Assembly: GCA_027487585.1 (NCBI GenBank)
Contig: JAIYDH010000227.1
Span: 1 to 41,694 of the forward strand
Direction: 5' to 3'
DNA: 41,694 bases
Origin: Rubrivivax sp.
GTDB lineage: Bacteria > Pseudomonadota > Gammaproteobacteria > Burkholderiales > Burkholderiaceae_C
Shown here: piece after piece, positions 16,145 to 26,100 of the stretch
Layout: every line of letters begins with the position of its first letter
How positions within the stretch are numbered: position 1 is the first letter of the stretch
The notes under the pieces: model-generated
Seen by the model: the letters and a program-made list of their open reading frames with translations, nothing else
Database searches by the model: none
Told to the model about the DNA's origin: nothing
Program-made: the position numbers and the translations under genes

Positions 16145-17656
16145 TCAGGCGGTGTCGGTGGCATGCAGCCGCGCGCGGGCGGTGGCGATGCGTTGCACGC
16201 TGTGCAGCAGCGCGCCCACGGCGGGCGGGTCGTCGGGGTGGCTGGGCAGCTCGCGCAGCGCGGGCAGGGCCTGCGGGTGCAGCAGGCCGGCGATGTCGTG
16301 TATCGCCTCGCGCAGCGACCAGAGCTGCGTGACCGGGCCGCTGGCCAGCCGCTGGCGCACGGCCGCGGCCAGGCGCTGCGACAGCGGCAAGGACAGGTGC
16401 TGCGGCGGCGGGCAGCCCGGGCCCAGCTGGGCCAGCAAGGTGTCGGGCAGCTCGCCGTCGCTCTCGAGCAGGCGCAGCCAGTGCGCCTCGCGCTCGGCCA
16501 GCGGCAACAGGGCCAGCACGCTGGCGCGGCCGTCGGGGCCGGCGCCGCGCGGCCAGTGGCGCAGGAAGGCGGCGCTCCAGGCGGGTTCGGGTGCGGCGAA
16601 GAGCGCGTCGCGCCAGGCGCGGTGCAGCGCCTCGGCCCAGTCGGTGTCGGCGGCCCAGGCCAGCAGCTCGCCAGGCTCCAGGCCCATGTGGCGCGGCCAC
16701 CAGGCCAGTGGCACCTGGCGCGCGGCCATGTACAACCACCAGGCGCGTTCGCCCAGGGCCTCGTGCTTGGGGCGCGGCGGATCGGTAGCGCCCACCTCGG
16801 CCGGCGGCTCGATGAGCCAGCGCTTGCGCAGCAGCACCCGCTCGTGCCGCAGCAGCGGCTGCACGCGCGCCTCGGCCCGGGCCACGAAGGCGCTGCCGGG
16901 CAGGCGCTGCAGCAGCGTGGCGGCGGTCTGGCGCACCTCGCGGCTGCGGTCTTGCAGCAGCGATTCGAGCAGCGGCTCGTCATCGTCGCAAAGCCCCATG
17001 GCGAGAGCACCCACCAGCTCGGCGCGCTCGTTGGCCGGCAGCTCGGGCAAGGCGGCGGCCAGGCGCTCGCGGGCGGCGGCGGGTGCGCGGCCGCGTTCGT
17101 GGCGCAGCAGCGCGCTGCGCTGCTCGAGCGTGCCGTCGGCCCAGCGGGATTCGTCGTCGGCCTGGCCGCTGCCGGCGGCCCAGCGCCAGTCGTCGCGCTG
17201 CGCGGCGAGCCAGTGGCCGCGGGTGCCCAGCACGGCAGCCACGGGCGCGCGCATCGCGATGCTGCGGCGGCCCAGCTCCAGGGCCGCTGGCAGCCAGGCC
17301 TCGGGCAGGCGCTGGCCGCGCGCCGCCCACACGGCCAGCAGCTCGTGCTGCACGCGGGGCGGGCCTTCGTGCAGCAGCCAGCCCAGCAGCGCGTCGGCCG
17401 GCGCGGCGGGGCTTGCATCGGTGGCCGCTGGGGCGGGCAGGGCGGTGGTCCAGGGCTGTCCGAACTCGCTGGCGGCCTGCGTCACAGCCAGCACGGCGGC
17501 GGCGCGCAGCAGCGCTTCGGCGCGCGCCGGGGTGGCCGCGGCCTCGTGCACCAGCGCCGCCACATCGGGCGGCCAGCCGCCGACTGGCGGCCACGCGCCG
17601 GTGTGCCGCTCGGTGCCCACCAGGGCCGGGGGCAACAGGGGCGACCAGGCGCTCAC
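16145..17656 (-). CDS. DUF5691-like helical protein of the SWIM/MoxR operon
   Basis: 503 residues starting at GTG 17656 (VSAWSPLLPPALVGTERH), the first start in frame after the SWIM stop 16 nt upstream. An upstream ATG at 17677 is out of frame and gives a seven-codon peptide. The sequence is almost wholly Ala/Leu/Arg helix. It carries several HEAT-like pairs, for example ERAELVGALAMGLCDDDEPLLESLLQDRS and AATLLQRLPGSAFVARAE, so it is probably an alpha-solenoid scaffold. Start LLPPALVGTER and the later PLSQRLAAAVRQRL are recognisable features of this class in my memory of DUF5691 entries. No catalytic motif or signal peptide is seen. A scaffold role between SWIM and MoxR proteins is inference. 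Confidence 0.78.
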   Translation of the reverse strand: MSAWSPLLPPALVGTERHTGAWPPVGGWPPDVAALVHEAAATPARAEALLRAAAVLAVTQAASEFGQPWTTALPAPAATDASPAAPADALLGWLLHEGPPRVQHELLAVWAARGQRLPEAWLPAALELGRRSIAMRAPVAAVLGTRGHWLAAQRDDWRWAAGSGQADDESRWADGTLEQRSALLRHERGRAPAAARERLAAALPELPANERAELVGALAMGLCDDDEPLLESLLQDRSREVRQTAATLLQRLPGSAFVARAEARVQPLLRHERVLLRKRWLIEPPAEVGATDPPRPKHEALGERAWWLYMAARQVPLAWWPRHMGLEPGELLAWAADTDWAEALHRAWRDALFAAPEPAWSAAFLRHWPRGAGPDGRASVLALLPLAEREAHWLRLLESDGELPDTLLAQLGPGCPPPQHLSLPLSQRLAAAVRQRLASGPVTQLWSLREAIHDIAGLLHPQALPALRELPSHPDDPPAVGALLHSVQRIATARARLHATDTA

Positions 17657-17672
17657 AAGCGGTGCCCCGGGT

Positions 17673-18980
17673 TCATGCCGCGCCCCGTTGCCACAGCGGC
17701 GGCTGGCCTGGCGCGCCCCAGGCCGTGAGCGGCGTGTAGCGGCGGCCGTCCCATTCGCCAGCCAGCTGCAGGGGCTGGCCGCCATGGCGCGCTTGCAGCG
17801 CCCAGGCGTCGTCGTCAGTGATCGCCAGCGGCAGCGCCCGACCGCCGGCCACGGCCTGCCAGCCACCCGCCTGCACCAGCACGGCGTCGCGCCAGAGCAC
17901 CGGGTGCAGCGGCACGAACGGATTAGCGGCCACTCTTGCCGCCATCAACTGCCACTCATCCTGGATGTTCGGCAGCGCGCTCACGCCCACGACGGCAGGC
18001 GCCTCGCACAGCGCGCGCAGCGGCGCGGCCGAGGGGTAGAACACGAGAGTGGCGTCGACATCGACGCCGGCCACCCAACCCTGTTCGAAGCCCTTGCCCG
18101 CGAAGGCGTGCTCCAGCAGCAGCGCGCGGCGGCCGCTGGCGTGGCCGTGCAGCCAGACGCGGCGCTCGGTGAGCTTGGGTTCGCGTTCGTCCTGCACCAC
18201 CGCCAGCACGCACCAGCGGTCGGCCAGTGGCGTGCCCTGGGCCTGCACGTCGGCGCGGTCGAGCGGCCAGCCGAGCAGCGTGCGCAGGTCGGACTGCTCG
18301 GCCGCGGGCAGCGTGCTGCGCCTTGCGAGGCCCTCGCAGGCCAGTTGCAACAGACCCAGCCGGGCCAGCGTGCGCTCGGGTGCATCGCCAATGTGCGCGG
18401 CGGCCTCCCGCACACGCTGTGCCAGGCCCGGGGCCTGGGCGTCGACGAGCCGCGCCGCCATCGTCTGCCAGGCCGCGGCACTGGCCCGGTTGAGTGCGCC
18501 GAGGCCGGTGCCGACCTGGTCGGCCAGCCAGCGCGCCAGGTCGCTGCCGGCGGACTCGATGCGCTGCCAGCGCTGTGCCTCGCGGCGTGCCGCGGCTTCG
18601 GGATCGGCCGGCGCCTCGGCGGCCGCGGCGGCGCGGGCCTCCTGCTTGTGCGCCTTCTCGGCGCGCGAGGCCAGCCACTCCACCACCCAGGCCGGGGGCG
18701 GGCCGCCGGAGAAGGCCGCGCCGTCGGACACCTTCATCAGCAGCAGCGCCAGGCCGTGCTTGCACGGGAACTTGCGGCTCGGACAGGTGCAGCGGAAGGC
18801 CGGGCCGGCGAGGTCGACCTGCGTCTGGTAGGGCTTGCTGCCACTGCCCTGGCACTCGCCCCAGACGGCGTGCTCGTCGGCCCCGCGCAAGGGCCACTTC
18901 GACGCGGAGACGAGCCCGAGCGCCGCCTTGGCTGAGGCATCGTCGGGCGCCAGGGCCAGAACCGAATCGGTGGTCAGCAT
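17673..18980 (-). CDS. SWIM zinc-finger protein heading the MoxR/vWA operon
   Basis: 435 residues, first gene of the five-gene operon. Residues 62-78 carry the SWIM signature C64-x-C66-x6-C73-x-H75 (FRCTCPSRKFPCKHGLAL). SWIM fingers bind DNA or protein. Upstream are a short N-terminal segment with LGLVSASKWPLRG and the ECQGSGSKPYQTQVDL strand region, typical of the family. After the finger come a charged helix (EKAHKQEARAAAAAE) and a long domain of unknown fold with several Trp residues. The gene starts with ATG 18980; an 85-bp gap separates it from the HDOD gene upstream on the same strand. The finger is intact, so the protein is probably functional. Confidence 0.92.
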   Translation of the reverse strand: MLTTDSVLALAPDDASAKAALGLVSASKWPLRGADEHAVWGECQGSGSKPYQTQVDLAGPAFRCTCPSRKFPCKHGLALLLMKVSDGAAFSGGPPPAWVVEWLASRAEKAHKQEARAAAAAEAPADPEAAARREAQRWQRIESAGSDLARWLADQVGTGLGALNRASAAAWQTMAARLVDAQAPGLAQRVREAAAHIGDAPERTLARLGLLQLACEGLARRSTLPAAEQSDLRTLLGWPLDRADVQAQGTPLADRWCVLAVVQDEREPKLTERRVWLHGHASGRRALLLEHAFAGKGFEQGWVAGVDVDATLVFYPSAAPLRALCEAPAVVGVSALPNIQDEWQLMAARVAANPFVPLHPVLWRDAVLVQAGGWQAVAGGRALPLAITDDDAWALQARHGGQPLQLAGEWDGRRYTPLTAWGAPGQPPLWQRGAA

Positions 18981-19065
18981 CGTGGGCCGGCCGTGCAGCA
19001 GGAGTCTCCCTGCGGGCGGAGTCTACGGGTACGCCGCGGCCCCCCGAGGCACTCGTCGCGCGTGC

Positions 19066-19947
19066 CTAGGCCAGCCCCTGGGCGAAGCCGTCGACCAACT
19101 GCTCGATCCACTCGAGCACATCGCCCTCGCTGAGCATCAGCGCCCCGGGTACCGCGTCGCCGCCCTTGGCCCACTCGTGGCCGCTGTTGAGGCCGGCGAA
19201 CTCCTGGATGGCGCGTTCGGCCAGCAGCGACATGGCCAGCAGCCGCGTGATGACCTCTGGTGCCCGCGGGTCGTGGAAGGTGCCCATGTCGTGGTGCAGC
19301 CGGATCGACAGACACACGGTCTGCGACACACCCCAGGAGCGGGCCATCAGGGCGCCGATCAGCGCGTGGTCGGTGCCGTGCGCGCGGTGCTCGACGGCGG
19401 TGAAGGCCTCGTCCTTGCTGGCGTTGGCGGCCTGCAGCGTGGGGCCGTAGTCCGGGAATCGGCGCATGAGCAGCGGGATGCCGACGTCGCAGAAGAGGCC
19501 GAAGGTCTGGGCGACGTCGACGTCCACGCCGCGCAGGCCACGCGCCAGCCGGGCCAGCGCCCAGGCGCGCTTGGCCGACACATCCCAGAAGCGCGTGAGG
19601 CGCGGCCCGTCGGTGGGGATCAGCCGGCGCAGCACGATGCTCGACACGATCACGCCCACCTGGCGCAGACCCAGCAGGGCGAGTGCCTGGCCCAGCGTCT
19701 CGGCGCGACGCGTCAGCCCGTAGGCCGGCGAGTTGGCCGTGCGCAGCACCGCGGCCGTGAGCGCCACGTCGGAGGCCACGGCCGTGGCCACCCGGCGCAG
19801 GTCGGGTTCGTCGCGGCCGAGCTCGGCCTGCAGCGCTGCGACCACCGCCGGCTGTGGCGGCACGCCGATGTCTTGCACCAGGCGCGCCATGGCGGGGTCG
19901 CTCAGTTGGCGTTCGGCGTTGGCCAGGGGGGTGGTGCACGTCGTCAT
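19066..19947 (-). CDS. HDOD-domain signalling protein
   Basis: 293 residues. The HDOD domain (a non-catalytic relative of HD phosphohydrolases, often linked to signal transduction) is visible from about residue 20: LPPQPAVV-like segment (GVPPQPAVVAALQAEL), SDVALTAAVLRTANSPAYGL, TLGQALALLGLRQV and WDVSAKRAWALARLARGL. The catalytic HD pair is replaced, and the later HDMG in LHHDMGTFH is not in the canonical place. ATG 19947 is preceded by AGGA at good spacing, and the longer reading to 20109 adds low-complexity sequence. It is divergent from the M15-like gene and lies upstream of the SWIM operon on the same strand. A link to either neighbour is unproven. Confidence 0.87.
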   Translation of the reverse strand: MTTCTTPLANAERQLSDPAMARLVQDIGVPPQPAVVAALQAELGRDEPDLRRVATAVASDVALTAAVLRTANSPAYGLTRRAETLGQALALLGLRQVGVIVSSIVLRRLIPTDGPRLTRFWDVSAKRAWALARLARGLRGVDVDVAQTFGLFCDVGIPLLMRRFPDYGPTLQAANASKDEAFTAVEHRAHGTDHALIGALMARSWGVSQTVCLSIRLHHDMGTFHDPRAPEVITRLLAMSLLAERAIQEFAGLNSGHEWAKGGDAVPGALMLSEGDVLEWIEQLVDGFAQGLA

Positions 19948-20122
19948 CGTCGGTCCTGGTGCGGGTGAGCCGGGCAAGTCGTGTGTATCGATGGCGCGCG
20001 AGAGGGGTTGAGCTGCCGCCGGCCGCAGCGGCAACGGAGTCACGTCCGACGTGCAAACCTGCCGCCCGAAGCTGAAGTGCGCCGGTGGCGCGGATGCCGC
20101 AGCCCGCATTCACGCCGGCCTT

Positions 20123-20172
20123 GCGGGAATCACCCAGTCGCTGGGGCCGCTGCCCGGGTCAATGATTCCCGC
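20123..20172. promoter_or_regulatory. Structured inverted repeat in the HDOD/M15 divergent gap
   Basis: GCGGGAATCA (20123-20132) and TGATTCCCGC (20163-20172) are perfect 10-bp complements around a 30-nt loop. Inside the loop, CCCAG-TCG-CTGGG (20133-20145) makes a second hairpin. The element ends 50 bp before the M15-like start. It could be an operator, or a structured leader RNA of the plus-strand gene. It matches no riboswitch class I know. Confidence 0.45.
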
Positions 20173-20222
20173 CAGCAGGCGGCCTGGGGGCCGGCACACC
20201 TACACACCTCGCTGCACATTCC

Positions 20223-20921
20223 ATGTCTATCGCACCGGCCGCCACATGCAAGCCGGCAACACCACCGGCGGGCCTTGCCGCCGTGGCCTGGCTGCTGGTG
20301 TCGGCGCTGAGCCTGGCAGGCTGCGCGCAGGCGCCCCACGTCGATGCCGCGTTCGAGCGCTGGCGCCCCGCGCGGGCCGACGCCGTGGCGGCACTCGAGT
20401 CGCACCTGGTCCAGCACGGCGTGGTCTCGGTGCTGCCGCTGCACGAGTTGCTGCGCTCGGCCTCGTCGTGGCAGGACTGCGCGGCCGAGCCCTTTGCGCT
20501 GCCGCCGCCGGCGCAGTGGCCGGCGGTGGTGTCGGTGCTGCGCCTGGTGCAGGCCTTGCGCGCCGCCGGAGTGATCGGCGCCATCGAGGTTCACTCCGGC
20601 TACCGCGATGCCGCGCTCAACGCCTGCGCCGGCGGCGCAGCGCGAAGCGCACACCTGCTGCACTTCGCCATCGACTTCACGCCGCGGGCCGGTGCCGATC
20701 CGGGCGAGGCCTTGTGCGCCTTCTGGCGCAGCGAGGGCGCCGGGTGGCGGATGGGCCTGGGCCGATACGCCTCGGGGCGCATCCACATCGACACTGCGGG
20801 CCACCGCAGTTGGGGCGCGCCGGTGGCCGGCGGCGCGGCGCCCTGTCGGCTGAAGCCAGCGGGCGAACAGGCCGCGTCACCCGCGTCACCCGCATCGCCA
20901 CCGCAGCCGGATGCGCGATGA
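20223..20921 (+). CDS. Lipoprotein of the peptidase M15 (DD-carboxypeptidase/endopeptidase) type
   Basis: A probable zinc-dependent murein peptidase or muramoyl-peptide hydrolase anchored as a lipoprotein. The 232-residue protein has a signal peptide with lipobox LSLAGC (Cys34). Residues 121-151 give VHSGYRDAALNACAGGAARS, then SAHLLHFAID, matching the SxHxxGxAxD zinc motif with His in place of the Gly (His144 and Asp151). The downstream ligand is His188 (GRIHID). The set S142/H144/D151/H188 argues for an intact site. The C-terminus is Ala/Pro-rich. It stands 8 nt before the small secreted gene, so the two are probably co-transcribed. Confidence 0.86.
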   Translation: MSIAPAATCKPATPPAGLAAVAWLLVSALSLAGCAQAPHVDAAFERWRPARADAVAALESHLVQHGVVSVLPLHELLRSASSWQDCAAEPFALPPPAQWPAVVSVLRLVQALRAAGVIGAIEVHSGYRDAALNACAGGAARSAHLLHFAIDFTPRAGADPGEALCAFWRSEGAGWRMGLGRYASGRIHIDTAGHRSWGAPVAGGAAPCRLKPAGEQAASPASPASPPQPDAR

Positions 20922-20928
20922 TGCAGGC

Positions 20929-21366
20929 ATGACTCACCTTCTTCTGCACCGCCTGCGGACGGCCCGCTCCCATGGCCTCGATGCCGCCGCGTGGCTGATG
21001 TTGCTGGCGCTCGGGCTCGGTTCAGCAACCGGCGCGCTGGCACAGGGTTCGCTGGCTGAGCGGCGCCTGGCCATCACCAAGGGCACCGCGCCGGGCAAGC
21101 TGCTGATCGAGGCGCCTGGCGTGGCGGCCAGTGCAACGGCCAGCGCGCCGGCCAGTGGTGCAGCGGCCGGCAGCGCCACAAGCCCGATGCCGACCAGTGC
21201 CGCGGCTGCCGCCAGTGGTGCGGCCGCGCCGGCCCGCCGCACCGGTTGGTTCAGTGCCCTGCCGCCGCCGAGCGGGCGCCCTATGCAGGCGGCACGGCGC
21301 GCCGATGCGCCCGATCAGGGCATCGTCATCAAGTCGGCCCAGCCGGCTTCGGCACCGGGGCGCTGA
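20929..21366 (+). CDS. Small secreted Ala-rich protein of unknown function
   Basis: 145 residues from ATG 20929, 8 nt after the M15-like stop. The N-terminus is a signal peptide (AAWLMLLALGLGSATGALAQG) and the mature protein is Ala/Ser/Pro-rich. It begins SLAERRLAITKGTAPGKLL and ends with the short more conserved-looking segment TGWFSALPPPSGRPM. I do not recognise it. The low-complexity linker looks like a periplasmic spacer. It may be a partner of the peptidase. A longer reading from 20911 is possible but has no support. Confidence 0.6.
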   Translation: MTHLLLHRLRTARSHGLDAAAWLMLLALGLGSATGALAQGSLAERRLAITKGTAPGKLLIEAPGVAASATASAPASGAAAGSATSPMPTSAAAAASGAAAPARRTGWFSALPPPSGRPMQAARRADAPDQGIVIKSAQPASAPGR

Positions 21367-21395
21367 GCGGCCTCGGATGGGTGCTTCACAAGCGC

Positions 21396-22286
21396 TCAGC
21401 CGATCTCGTGCGCCGCCATCAGCTCCAGCGCCTTCACCAGCGCCGAGTGGTCGGACTCGGCCAGCCCGTTGGCGGCGCACACCTGCATCAGCTGCGCCGC
21501 CTGCGCCGTGCCCGGCAGCGCCATGCCCAGCGCCTTGGCGCCTTGCAGCGCAAGGTTCAGGTCCTTCTGGTGCAGCCCGATGCGGAAGCCCGGGTTGAAG
21601 GTGCGCTTGATCATGCGCTCGCCGTGCACCTCGAGGATGCGGCTGCTCGCGAAGCCGCCCATCAGCGCCTGGCGCACCTTGGCGGGGTCGGCGCCGGCCT
21701 TGGCGGCGAAGACGAGCGCCTCGGCCACGGCGGCGATGTTCAGCGCCACGATGATCTGGTTGGCCACCTTGGTGGTCTGGCCGTCGCCGCTGCCGCCGAC
21801 GTGGGTGATGTTCTTGCCCATCAGCTTGAACAGCGGCTCGGCGCGCGCAAAGGCCGCTTCGCTGCCACCGACCATGATCGTCAGCGACGCCGCCTTGGCG
21901 CCCACCTCGCCACCCGACACCGGCGCGTCGAGGTAGTCGCAACCCAGCGCCTGGATGCGCGCCGCGTAGTCCTTGGTGGCCATCGGCGAGATGCTGCTCA
22001 TGTCGACGACCAGGCTGCCGGGTTTCAGGCCCGCGGCCACGCCATGCTCGCCGAACAGCACGCGCTCGACATCGGGTGTGTCGGGCAGCATCAGGAAGAC
22101 GATGTCGCTGGCCGCGGCCACGGCCTCTGCGCTGGGGGCCGTGCGCGCGGCCGTGGCGGCGATGGCTTCAGGCACCTTGCTGCGCGTGTGCACCGTCATC
22201 GCGTGTCCGGCGGCGATGAGGTGGCCGCACATCGGCGCGCCCATGATGCCCAGGCCGATCCAGCCCAGGGTGGTTGTGGTGCTCAT
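21396..22286 (-). CDS. glxR: Tartronate semialdehyde reductase (2-hydroxy-3-oxopropionate reductase)
   Basis: Reduces tartronate semialdehyde to D-glycerate with NAD(P)H, the last step of the glyoxylate-to-glycerate route. The 296-residue protein has the nucleotide motif GLGIMG (11-16), the beta-hydroxyacid dehydrogenase signature DAPVSGG (120-126), and the catalytic lysine 173 in GQTTKVANQ. The ATG at 22286 overlaps the stop of hyi by 4 nt, so it is the last gene of a gcl-hyi-glxR operon. Paralogues that act on 3-hydroxyisobutyrate share the motifs, but the operon makes GlxR the better call. Confidence 0.94.
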   Translation of the reverse strand: MSTTTTLGWIGLGIMGAPMCGHLIAAGHAMTVHTRSKVPEAIAATAARTAPSAEAVAAASDIVFLMLPDTPDVERVLFGEHGVAAGLKPGSLVVDMSSISPMATKDYAARIQALGCDYLDAPVSGGEVGAKAASLTIMVGGSEAAFARAEPLFKLMGKNITHVGGSGDGQTTKVANQIIVALNIAAVAEALVFAAKAGADPAKVRQALMGGFASSRILEVHGERMIKRTFNPGFRIGLHQKDLNLALQGAKALGMALPGTAQAAQLMQVCAANGLAESDHSALVKALELMAAHEIG

Positions 22287-23059
22287 TGCCAGCTCCTCAG
22301 CCAGGTGAGGCCGGCTTCGGTGCCGGCGGCGGGCTTGTACTCGCAGCCGATGTGGCCGGAGTAGCCGATGCGCTGCAGGTGCGCGAAGAGGAAACCGAAC
22401 GCGATCTCGCCAGTGCCGGGCTCGTGCCGGCCCGGGTTGTCGGCCACCTGGATGTGGCCGATGCGCGGCAAGAGGCGCTCGATGGTCGCCGCCAGCTCGC
22501 CCTCGGTGCGCTGCTGGTGGTACACGTCGTACTGCAGCTTGAGATTGGGCGCGCCCACTTCGTCCATCAGCGCGAGGGCGTCGTCGCTGCGCTGCACCAG
22601 AAAGCCCGGCACGTCGAAGCGGTTGATGGGCTCCATCAGCAGTTCCAGGCCCGCCTGGTGCAGCACGCCGGCGGCGAAGCGCAGGTTGTCGACGAGCGTG
22701 CGGCGCGCGTAGTCCTCGCTCACGCCCGCCGGCACGCGGCCGGCCAGGCAGTTCAGGCGCGGCGTGCCCAGCGTGGTGGCGTAGGCCACGGCCTTGTCGA
22801 CGCCCGCGCGGAATTCGGCCACGCGCGCCGGGTCGCAGGCGATGCCGCGGTCGCCGGCGGTCCAGTCGCCGGCCGGCAGGTTGTGCAGTACCAGGGTCAG
22901 CCGGTGGCGCACGAGCTCGTCGCGCAGCACGGCCGCGGGCTGCTCGTACGGGAACTGCAGCTCCACCGCCGTGAAGCCGGCGCGGGCCGCCAGGCCAAAG
23001 CGCTCCAGCAACGGCGCCTCGGTGAACAGCATCGAGAGATTGGCACTGAAACGCTTCAC
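22283..23059 (-). CDS. hyi: Hydroxypyruvate isomerase
   Basis: Interconverts hydroxypyruvate and tartronate semialdehyde beside glyoxylate carboligase. The 258-residue protein resembles E. coli Hyi along its length: KRFSANLSMLF at the start, VLHNLPAGDWTAGDRGIAC, EPINRFDVPGF, LKLQYDVYHQQRTEGEL, and the C-terminal HIGCEYKPAAGTEAGL. GTG at 23059 is preferred because GGAG precedes it by 8 nt and the family starts (M)xRFSANLSM. A GTG at 23068 would overlap the gcl stop and add three residues. TIM-barrel (xylose isomerase-like) fold with a metal-binding site. Confidence 0.93.
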   Translation of the reverse strand: MKRFSANLSMLFTEAPLLERFGLAARAGFTAVELQFPYEQPAAVLRDELVRHRLTLVLHNLPAGDWTAGDRGIACDPARVAEFRAGVDKAVAYATTLGTPRLNCLAGRVPAGVSEDYARRTLVDNLRFAAGVLHQAGLELLMEPINRFDVPGFLVQRSDDALALMDEVGAPNLKLQYDVYHQQRTEGELAATIERLLPRIGHIQVADNPGRHEPGTGEIAFGFLFAHLQRIGYSGHIGCEYKPAAGTEAGLTWLRSWQ

Positions 23060-23064
23060 AGGGC

Positions 23065-24855
<1,791 letters not shown>

Positions 24856-24945
24856 CGTTGTGTCTCCTGTCGGCGGTTGCTTGTGTTGCTGCGCATCGTC
24901 GGCGCGCAGGCGGCGGCCGGGAAGACCAGCTGGCCGATAGCAGCC

Positions 24946-24960
24946 ATTCCATGGTGGAAT
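24946..24960. promoter_or_regulatory. LysR-box-like palindrome between gcl and the LysR gene
   Basis: ATTCCATGGTGGAAT: ATTCCA and TGGAAT are perfect inverted arms around a 3-nt centre, and T-N11-A is satisfied. It is the only AT-rich palindrome in the 111-bp divergent gap and lies 6 bp before the regulator start, so it probably serves autoregulation as well as activation of gcl. LysR-type proteins bind such T-N11-A sites near their own gene. Confidence 0.6.
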
Positions 24961-24966
24961 GACGGC

Positions 24967-25875
24967 ATGGACCGCATCCAGGGCTTGCAGCTCTTCGTCC
25001 GCGTCTGCGAGACCGGCTCGCTCACGCGCGCCGCCACCGATCTGGGCGTGACGCAGCCCACGGCCACCAAGCACATCGCGCAGCTCGAAAAGCGCCTGGG
25101 TGCGCGACTCTTCCACCGCAGCACGCGCGGCGTCACGCCCACCGAGGTGGGCGTGGCCTACTACGACCGTTGCAAGGCCATCGCCTTGCAGCTCGAGGAG
25201 GCCGACCACCTGCCCGCGCTGATGAGCAGCCGCGTGCAGGGCACCTTGCGCATCAACAGCTCGGTGGCCTTCGGCCGCCGCGTGCTGGTGCCGCTGGTGC
25301 TGCGCTACATGCAGCAGCACCCGGACGTGAACGTGGACCTGGGCTTCGAGGACCGCTACGTCAACCTCGTGGAGCAGGGCATCGATCTTGCGCTGCGCAT
25401 GGGGCGCCTGGCCGATTCATCGCTGGGCGCACGCTACCTCGGCACCAACCCCTGGGCGCTGGTGGCGGCGCCCGCCTACCTGGCCGAGGCGGGCACGCCG
25501 AAGCGGCCCGACGACCTGGCGCGCCACCGCGCGCTGATCTACAGCACCGTGCAGGGCGACGAGCGCTGGCACTTCACCGGCGCCGACGGCCGCAGCGCCA
25601 GCGTGGCCGTGAAGGGCCCGCTGCGCAGCAACAACCTCTCGGCGCTGCTGGCGGCGGCGCGCGCCGGCATGGGTGTGGCGGCGCTGCCGCTGTACGTGGC
25701 GCAGGCCTCGCTGGCGCGCAGTGAACTCGTGCTTCTGCTGGAGCGCCACGCACTGCCGGTGCAGCCCATCCACGCCGTGTTCCCGAGCCCGCGCCAGGTG
25801 CCTGCCAAGGTGGTGAGCTTCGTCAACTGGCTGCAGGGGCAGTTCGACGACGGCTGGTGGGCGCGCACGGGCTGA
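24967..25875 (+). CDS. LysR-family transcriptional regulator, probable regulator of gcl-hyi-glxR
   Basis: 302 residues. N-terminal helix-turn-helix ([23 protein letters not shown], about residues 10-32) is followed by the linker helix. The effector-binding domain is of the two-lobe periplasmic-binding type ([19 protein letters not shown] onward) and ends with [16 protein letters not shown] 24967 lies 111 bp from divergent gcl. A role in regulating the adjacent glyoxylate operon is inferred from this arrangement and from the palindrome between them. The effector could be a glyoxylate-pathway intermediate, which cannot be read from sequence. Confidence 0.94.
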   Translation: MDRIQGLQLFVRVCETGSLTRAATDLGVTQPTATKHIAQLEKRLGARLFHRSTRGVTPTEVGVAYYDRCKAIALQLEEADHLPALMSSRVQGTLRINSSVAFGRRVLVPLVLRYMQQHPDVNVDLGFEDRYVNLVEQGIDLALRMGRLADSSLGARYLGTNPWALVAAPAYLAEAGTPKRPDDLARHRALIYSTVQGDERWHFTGADGRSASVAVKGPLRSNNLSALLAAARAGMGVAALPLYVAQASLARSELVLLLERHALPVQPIHAVFPSPRQVPAKVVSFVNWLQGQFDDGWWARTG

Positions 25876-25893
25876 CGGGCTGACCGGCTGACG
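25870..25893 (+). repeat. Three tandem GGCTGAC units across the LysR stop codon
   Basis: GGCTGAC occurs three times with an 8-bp period (25870, 25878, 25886), the first overlapping the TGA stop of the LysR gene. It carries extra in-frame and out-of-frame TGA codons. The units could be a slippage product; no function is evident. Confidence 0.5.
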
Positions 25894-25923
25894 GGCCGCG
25901 GGCGCGGCGGGGCTCAGCGACTC

Positions 25924-25972
25924 GGCCGAAGCGGCTGGGCCGAAGCGGCTGCATCGGCCGAACCGGTCGGCC
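25924..25972 (+). repeat. 14-bp tandem repeat ending in a hairpin, possible LysR-gene terminator
   Basis: GGCCGAAGCGGCTG is repeated exactly (25924-25937 and 25938-25951). A partial third unit runs into GGCCGA-ACCGG-TCGGCC (25956-25972), a perfect 6-bp hairpin. The block sits about 50-100 bp after the LysR stop in a 225-bp gap. There is no T-run, so terminator function is uncertain. Confidence 0.45.
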
Positions 25973-26100
25973 AAAGCCCAGCCCCCTGCGCCCCGGCGCC
26001 TCCACTTGCCGGGGGAGCCCGTCATGCCGCTGCCTCGGTGTGGCGACCAGAATCGTGGACACCCGGGCCGCATGTCGCCGCCCGCCATCGAGGCCCTCGC

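Noticed and set aside
17657..17679. ATG at 17677 as start of the DUF5691-like gene
   Set aside because: It is out of frame and gives MNPGHRL before a stop. The GTG at 17656 is the first in-frame start that fits the family.
20133..20162. Known riboswitch in the HDOD/M15 gap
   Set aside because: No conserved core of TPP, cobalamin, c-di-GMP, glycine or SAM classes could be recognised; only generic inverted repeats are present.
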